64,000 nucleotides of DNA from Circinella minor (lineage: Eukaryota; Mucoromycota; Mucoromycetes; Mucorales; Lichtheimiaceae). Position 1 is the first letter of the stretch; the number at the start of each line of letters is the position of its first letter. Location of the stretch: NCBI GenBank assembly GCA_016758965.1, contig JAEPRB010000112.1, positions 1 to 64,000 on the forward strand, in the 5' to 3' direction. Positions 57,596-64,000 of the stretch are shown here, piece after piece. The notes under the pieces are model-generated. The model was not told the origin of the DNA, did not search any database, and saw only the letters and a list, made by a program, of their open reading frames with translations. The position numbers and the translations under genes were made by a program.

Positions 57596-59631
57596 ATGAA
57601 AACAATAAATGAAAATACAATCAAAAAAATGGACATGATGAAATTACCATTTGAATTGGCAGAAATTGTTTTTTCTCAACTCAATGAATGTGACATTATA
57701 CAATGCATGTGTGTATGTAAACATTGGTTCAATCAAGTTCCATACTATAGTCACAAAGTATTTGAACGACTAGAAATAACTCCTAATAGTAGTAAATGGA
57801 AATACACTAAAAAATATCTATTGTGCTGTGTTGGCTCTCACGTTACAAGTTTGAACATATTAGAAGATGGAAATGATGTTCATCAGATATTAAAAGAATT
57901 TCGTAATTCCAACCTTACTTCACTTGGTAAAAGAAAAAAAAATACTATTTTTTACTTTGTAACTTACTTGTTTTGTGATTGGAATCTTTTTTTTTATTAT
58001 TATTGTTATTAGGTATCGAGTATTATCGACCTCCTTTGATCGATTGCACCCATGATGAAACCGGAACCATTGTCGATGAGTATAAAACAACCAGTGCTGA
58101 ATCAGCAACCTTACTATTTACTGAATTACGAAACTTTTATTCTGAAAGCCTTACCAAGTTAAGCATCACACACCATTTTCGCTGTACTATTACTTTATTG
58201 GATGTGATGGAAAATTTTCCACAATTGACACATCTCACACTGTCTACTTCACTGGACCTGGACGAGGAGAATGTTAATAATAATAATAACAACATTGACT
58301 TTATTGACAAAACCGAAATTAATTCAAAACTACAACAGCCAAAAAAGTCCTCTACTTCCATATACTCGAGTCTGATATACCTCAATATCGATCACAGTTT
58401 TGATTTCGATTTGACAGTCATACCTTTTATTAAACATTGTCCTAACCTCTCTCATATATGCTTTACGACATTGAATGACAATAATTTTAAATATATTTAC
58501 AAAAAAGACGGTAATCGAGTCAGTCATTTATTGGATGCAGCGCCTAACCTATACAGTTTTATATCATCCGAGTTGTGTTGTCGAGCATCTGAAAAGTACC
58601 AGTCGTCAACTCATTCAACAATTGATGATTTTGGCCAATCACGGCTACAATCATTATCATCATTATCACAACTAGAGAGCGGTGTCAACAACAATAAAGA
58701 CGACAATCAGAGTTTGAATGTATTCATACTTGATCAGACAGATGGACAATATGTTGACGGATCACTATCTGTAATACTAAAAAGATCACAACAAACACTT
58801 AGAATACTGGATGTTAGCTTGGAAATGTTTACTTTCTACCGTATCTCTACTCATAATGTGACCTTATTTAACGTCCATCTTCCGCGTCTTGCTGTACTTC
58901 GACTTTCTTGCCTTGATATTGATCCGGATTGGATTGCGACCTTATTACGACAATCCCCGATATTGGAAGAAATTGAATTAAACGAAGTACCTGATCATTT
59001 AACACAAGAAATCGTTGATGCAATATCAATATTACAGTTTCTTCGACGCTTTATTTTTTCAGTCTATTTAAGCGGTATTACAGCAGATCCACCTACACAA
59101 CAAATTGATTTGAAGAAATGGGCAGCACAAACTTCTCGATTACAAGAGATTAACTTATATAATGTTTATCCCACCGATCATATGCTTTATTACATTGGTC
59201 AGATACCATCATTAAAAAAGTTCTGTACAAATCATCGTGATGGTTATAATCTCAATGGCCCAATAAACTTGGTAACTACGTATGGACTCTTTGCATTTGC
59301 TGCGGAATTAGCTAAAAATAAGAGTAATGGCAGTAGTCATAACACTAGTAGCATGAGTGATGGGTTACAAGAGTTACAACTGAAAGGGTTTAATACATTA
59401 ACAGACACTGTTCTTGAAGCATTTGGGGATGTGGATAGTCTGACTAATTTGCAAATATCCAAATGTACCATAACAGATGATGGATTAAAGGCTTTTGTAA
59501 ATAAGAAAGCAATGACACTGAAAAAACTTTCTTTAACTTATTGCAAGAATATATCAGAAGACAGTATTAATTATGCAAAATTGGTTTTTGGTGCTTCAAA
59601 TGTATCATTTATTCAATGGAGACGCTCATAA
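57596..59631 (+). CDS. F-box protein with leucine-rich-repeat-like C-terminus
   Basis: Likely substrate receptor of an SCF ubiquitin ligase. Exon 1 is 57596-57926 and exon 2 is 58013-59631, joined by a GTAAAA/ATTAG intron in phase, giving 649 residues. The F-box is at about residues 17-57 (KLPFELAEIVFSQLNECD, then CMCVCKHWFNQV). The remainder shows irregular LRR units: LTKLSITHHF, LTHLTLSTS, LIYLNID, LRILDVSLEMF, LEEIELNEV, LQELQLKGF, LTNLQISKC and LKKLSLTYC, with asparagine-rich insertions. Such F-box/LRR proteins form large families in Mucorales and other fungi, and the target cannot be inferred. The ATG chosen begins MKTINENTIKKMDMM; an in-frame ATG at 57635 (MMKLPFEL) is possible. Confidence 0.85.
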
Positions 59632-60044
59632 TTTTTTTTTTGTATATCTACATATATTTATTATTTTTTATCATCTTGTAATCGTATTTCTTCATTTCAT
59701 GTAACTTGTCTCATCCAAATAAATAGTGACCCATTTTTAAATAATAGTATATCAGTGTCTCTGTGTGTGGTATCATAATAACATTGTTTGTTTATAAGTG
59801 TTTTGGGGGAAGGGGGTTACTCTACATACATTGCCATAAAAAAAAGTATTGGTATAACCATCTATTGCGACTATTTACGAAGAATTTGAATAAATGGGGA
59901 AGGGGCAGTAAAAGGTGTACAAAATGAAAAACGAAAATCAAATAAAAAATAAAAAGAAAAATGAAACAAAAAATGTAAAAAAAATATGTAAAAATATATA
60001 AAATAAGAATAAAAAGAGATGAATTGTTCTTTTTGTTTTTTTTT
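59632..60044. other. convergent 3' flanks
   Basis: Non-coding spacer between the F-box/LRR gene and the GAS2-domain gene. A/T-rich, with a GGGGGAAGGGGG patch at about 59803. Confidence 0.5.
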
Positions 60045-63000
60045 TTATCGCGAACGACGAGGGGTAATAAACTTGGTATCTTTGCTCCTGGCTTTTGTCA
60101 TTCTTACTTCAACTTGATTACCTTCACTATCCAAAGGTACCAAAAACTTGTTACCTTCTTTTAAACCATGACCATAAGCAGGTGAAGTGTTGCGTTGAAA
60201 AGGTGTTGATCTTGATTCTCTAACAGGTGACATAGGAGGTCCACGACTTTGTCTGCCGTTACCATTACCACCACGGATAGTAACAATACCACCATTGGTT
60301 TGTAAAATACCCTCACGAATAACTTGTCCACCACCTTGTTTTTCTTCGTCGGTTTTGGTAACAACATTACCATCTTCTAAAAGTGAATGGTCACGTAAAA
60401 ATTGTGAAAGTTCTTGCCAACCTTTAGAAATAAAATTAAAATAGATATTTTTAATTAGTTTTTTTTAGTTTCTTATAAAAGTAAATAGAAAAATTTACTT
60501 ACCACCACCTACGCGAACCATAACCATTCGACTCCGTAAAATACGACAATAAGCCAATTTGGGGTTTCTAGCACCAAACCAATATCTTCCAACTTCACCA
60601 GGAACCATCTTGACTCGAATTTTATAAGGTGAATCATTGACAATATTTCCAACAGCCATATCCAAATCATTCTTGGGATCAGCAACATAAGCTTCAGGTG
60701 TCTTTGTAGATGTACGTGAGCCTGGTCGTCCCATTCCTGCACGAGTAGATGGTCTTGGTGGTCTTGCTGCTTGTGATGCTCTTGTATTTCCCATTCCTGT
60801 CCTTGGTACCATAGTAGATCGAATGGTAGATGGAGGCGGCCGTCTTGTAGGTGCCATAGCCGACTGAGGACGTGCTCTTGCTGCTGTTCGAAGTCGTGGT
60901 GTTGATTGAGCTGGTTTTGGTTTTTCAACTTGGGCAAAAGTAGGCATGGATTGTCGTTTGGTCAGAGTAGATTTACGGCCCAATGTGCTTTCCTTAATCA
61001 TTCGGCTATTAAACGATTCACTCAAGGGACCAATACGATCCAATAAATCAGCCCGTTTGGATGCAGCTTGTGACTTTAATTGTGCCCATTTATCTTTCAA
61101 GTCCGTTAAACAGTCTACAACACGTTTATCGGTAATGACAGGTTTTGCAACATCCTTGGCTTCATTCATTAATTCATCAATCTTGGGTTCATAGTATCGA
61201 TATCTCGTGTCCAAATCAATCAACATAGCTTGTAAATCTGCTCGACTTGGTAATCCATCGACAATTCGTGCATAAGATGGTGATGCTCGTTCCACAACCT
61301 CATATAATGCAGATAACATTACCTCAAGCTCTTCCACCACCGTTAAAAATGCTTCTAATTTTTCTGCTTCAGCAATAGCGTCACGTTTCATTCGAATGAT
61401 ATCGGTCAACCCTCGTACAGCCACTGCAATTTCAGTACGTTGACCAGCAAAAATATCCTCACTATCTGAATTGTTGTTAAGCATATTGTCGAGCTCTGTT
61501 AATTTGGTGTGTAAATGCTGTTCAATATCACGATCGACCGTATCCAATTCACCTTTGGCGACAAATAACTCGTGTTCAGTTGGCATCATAGAAAGCGGAC
61601 ATGAGTTGACCATTTTTAAATCGTTACCATTGACCGCATTAATCATCTCTTCTGAAAATCCACCACTGACACGAATACTATTAGCTCGATCTTTTAAATG
61701 ACCCACCAATGTTAAAATTTCCTTGACTTTGCGTGCAATTTCAACATCCCGCCATGAGTTTTGAACACTTAACTTGGCCATATCCAATTGATTTGCCAAT
61801 TGTTGCCACTCGCTCAAAATCATATCTTCACGTTCCTTAATAGCGTCCTTAACAGATTCTGGGTCAATACTGAGTTCATGCAAATTGAGGGGCTTCTGAT
61901 CTCGGCCGCTCAAAATGCGCGATGGCATCGCCTTGAATGTACGCACAATTGGTTGGATTTCAGAGATCTTGTGTTCGAGTGCTTCCATTTCGGCACGCAA
62001 TTCGCTTTCGTCCGTAATACATACATCACTCGTGATTTGAGATATAGCTTGACTGCATTGATTAATCCATGTTTGAAGATCTTTTGCTGCCTTGGCATGA
62101 ATTTGCGTCTTTTTCACAAATGCCGCTTGTCGTTTTTCAAGACCAATTGTATCCAATAGTTGGGCAATACCTTCCTCAATTTGTTTGACAGGTCCCAACG
62201 CCGTCGCTTTATCATAGCCTTGATTTTGAAGTGCACGTGCCACATCCCATAATCGTCTTAATTCTCCTTGTTGTAAATCACGTACTTGTGCTTCAGATCC
62301 ACTAGCTTGTTTTTGAATACTGTGGGCTAATTTCTCAATTTCACGCGTTTCACCGGATGCAAATGAGGCTCGTCCAACAGCAGACATCCGTCGACCCACA
62401 ATTTCTTTAAGTAATTGAACTTGTTCATGAAGTGAATCTGCTTTGCTCAAAAAGTCAGATAATGCCACAGCATTATCAGCATTCTTTTTCAATGCATCAA
62501 TACTAGCTTGAATTGTTTGGGCCTTGTTAAATAACGCCGCATGACGATCACGAGCACGAGAATAATTGGCAGTTTGTAATGGATCATCCTTGGCCTTGTT
62601 TCCTTCTTCTGTAATCTCTTCTCCCATCCAATCGAGTGTTTTGATAGCTTTTTGAACTTTCTGTTCAATAGCATTTAAGTCATCATTGGTCCATGATCCA
62701 GACTTTGCCAATTCGGAAATAGATTCATTTAAGCCTGCCAACAAATTGGATTCAACCGTACTAAGTCTTCGTTGTCGATCATACCATTGACTCACAGTTT
62801 CAGTAAATTGGGATAAATCATCCATATCACTACCCAATTCCTTCCAATCTTTGTCCAAAAACATCTTGACCATGTCGACATCCACCATTGCTACATCATT
62901 ATTATTGTCATTATTGCTTTTGTTTCCCATGGTAGAATCCACAGAAGCGTACTTTAAATCTTCCTGCAACTCAGTAAGATGCTTAGATTGTTCTCGAAAA

Positions 63001-64000
63001 GCATCTGATAGTTTGACCAACTTGTCACGTAACATTTCATAGCGTTGACGGTCTTGTTCTTCAGATTGACCCATGATGAACCCACATGTTTGTTTCAAGC
63101 CAGGTAAAGAAGCTCGTGTTTCACGAAGAAAAGTACGTAACAAATTGAATTTTTCGGCATATGTATTCCCATCTTCTTTTTTCTTGCGTAACGCCTGGAG
63201 ATTGGCACCATGCTCATCCAACATTCCATGTAATTGATCGAATGCATTGGTTAAGTATTGAGATGCATCTTCTAATGCTTCGCGATCCACGGCTGTATCC
63301 ATCTTGCCAACAATTTCCAATAAAGAATCAATATTGGTCAATACATCAATGGTTTCATTTTCCTTGCCATTCTTTAGTTTGTTTAACATGTTATCACGAT
63401 CTCGTTGTAGTCGTCGTAAATCATCCATAGTTAATGTATCACCTGACTCAACATCCACACGGACCTTGCGTAATATGTTCATTCGATCATCCGCCCATTC
63501 GCTCAATCTTTTAGCATCATTGAGCAATTGTTTTCCACGTTTATGCAGTTGTAACACATTACGAAGACCATTTAATCCATCATCCAATTCGTCTACCAAT
63601 CCAACCAATTCAGTACGCCTTTCACTAATAACTTCTCGAATTACGCCATTGGACCCCTCATTTTCTTCCTTGTCCACATCGAGATCGGGTTCTGGATAAG
63701 GTATCCGACCTGCAGCTGCTGTTACCAATTGAACAATTCGTTCATGTAAATCTTGAACACGGGCCGTCATTTCACGATCATTATCATCTGGCAAAGCTGT
63801 TCGCTGTACTTCCTCCAAATCTTCTTTGAGTTGTTGTACATCTTTTTTAATTGCATATACTTGATATAAAAAATCCATCACCTTGAGACGTTGTTCCACT
63901 ACTTGACGAGAAAAATTAATCCGCTTGAACAAGGCTTCAAATTCATGTTCACATGCGGATTGTCTAGCTTCCAAATGATCAGGCACGTCAATGGTCAATG
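60045..64000 (-). CDS. large coiled-coil (spectrin-like) protein with GAS2-related domain, 5' part beyond window
   Basis: C-terminal part of a probable cytoskeletal linker. Two exons are visible: the big exon from the window end to 60503, and 60421-60045, joined by a GTAAGT/AAAG intron in phase. At least 1290 residues are encoded here. Residues from the right edge to about 1010 are helical and charged with heptad-like spacing and spectrin-repeat-like tryptophans (SEWADDRMNI, TFRETR-like segments). Then comes a basic Ser/Pro/Arg-rich stretch (STIRSTMVPRTGMG, RPPRPSTRAG), typical of microtubule binding. A GAS2-related (GAR) domain follows (SPYKIRVKMVPGEVGRYWFG, RILRSRMVMVRVGGGWQELS). The tail ends TKFITPRRSR. 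The combination recalls spectraplakin/Gas2-type linkers, which bind microtubules through GAR. An actin-binding N-terminus, if any, is outside the window, so the gene start is not visible. Confidence 0.82.

Overview
The window looks like nuclear chromosomal DNA of an early-diverging filamentous fungus, most likely Mucoromycota/Mucorales. It is very AT-rich, with long poly-A/T and TA/AAT tracts. Genes are interrupted by short GT-AG introns, including exons of 14-33 nt and one GC-AG intron. It encodes fungal proteins (Chs7-type chitin-synthase chaperone, Aro3/Aro4-type DAHP synthase, NDT80-like factor, Leo1, Nup53). Exon joins were worked out by hand from splice signals, reading phase and family similarity. 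Family names come from memory, not from searches.

Left part (1-5.8 kb): 5' part of a DAHP synthase gene cut by the window edge, an F-box/WD40 ubiquitin-ligase receptor and a mitochondrial carrier, all on the minus strand. Accessory block (5.8-15.7 kb): one old Ty3/gypsy chromodomain retrotransposon and the host gene it entered, both cut by a later inversion of about 3.1 kb. The 3' half of the element (RNase H, integrase, chromodomain, 3' LTR) lies on the plus strand at 7.06-9.45 kb. Its 5' half (5' LTR, gag, protease, reverse transcriptase) lies on the minus strand at 10.17-12.84 kb. The host gene is likewise split into 9.45-10.11 kb (minus) and 12.84-13.75 kb (plus). A 456-bp Mutator-like MITE with a perfect 9-bp target duplication follows.

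Middle (15.7-41.9 kb): an FG-nucleoporin of the Nup53/Nup35 type, a gene-poor 3.9-kb stretch, two convergent MFS exporters (12-TM DHA1 type and 14-TM DHA2 type), a CaiB/BaiF CoA-transferase with a probable mitochondrial leader, CHS7, a GATA zinc finger fused to an AWS-SET-postSET methyltransferase, tRNA-Leu(AAG), LEO1 and elongin C. Several act in chromatin and transcription (GATA-SET, Leo1).

Right part (41.9-64 kb): a decayed unidentified gene, a short divergent Sey1/RHD3-like GTPase, a large unidentified helical protein, an NDT80/PhoG-family transcription factor, an F-box/LRR protein and the 3' part of a very large coiled-coil protein ending in a GAS2-related microtubule-binding domain (gene cut by the right edge).

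The two most notable observations are the inversion-split retroelement/host-gene pair, which can be reassembled from target duplication, reading frames and breakpoints, and the GATA-SET fusion.
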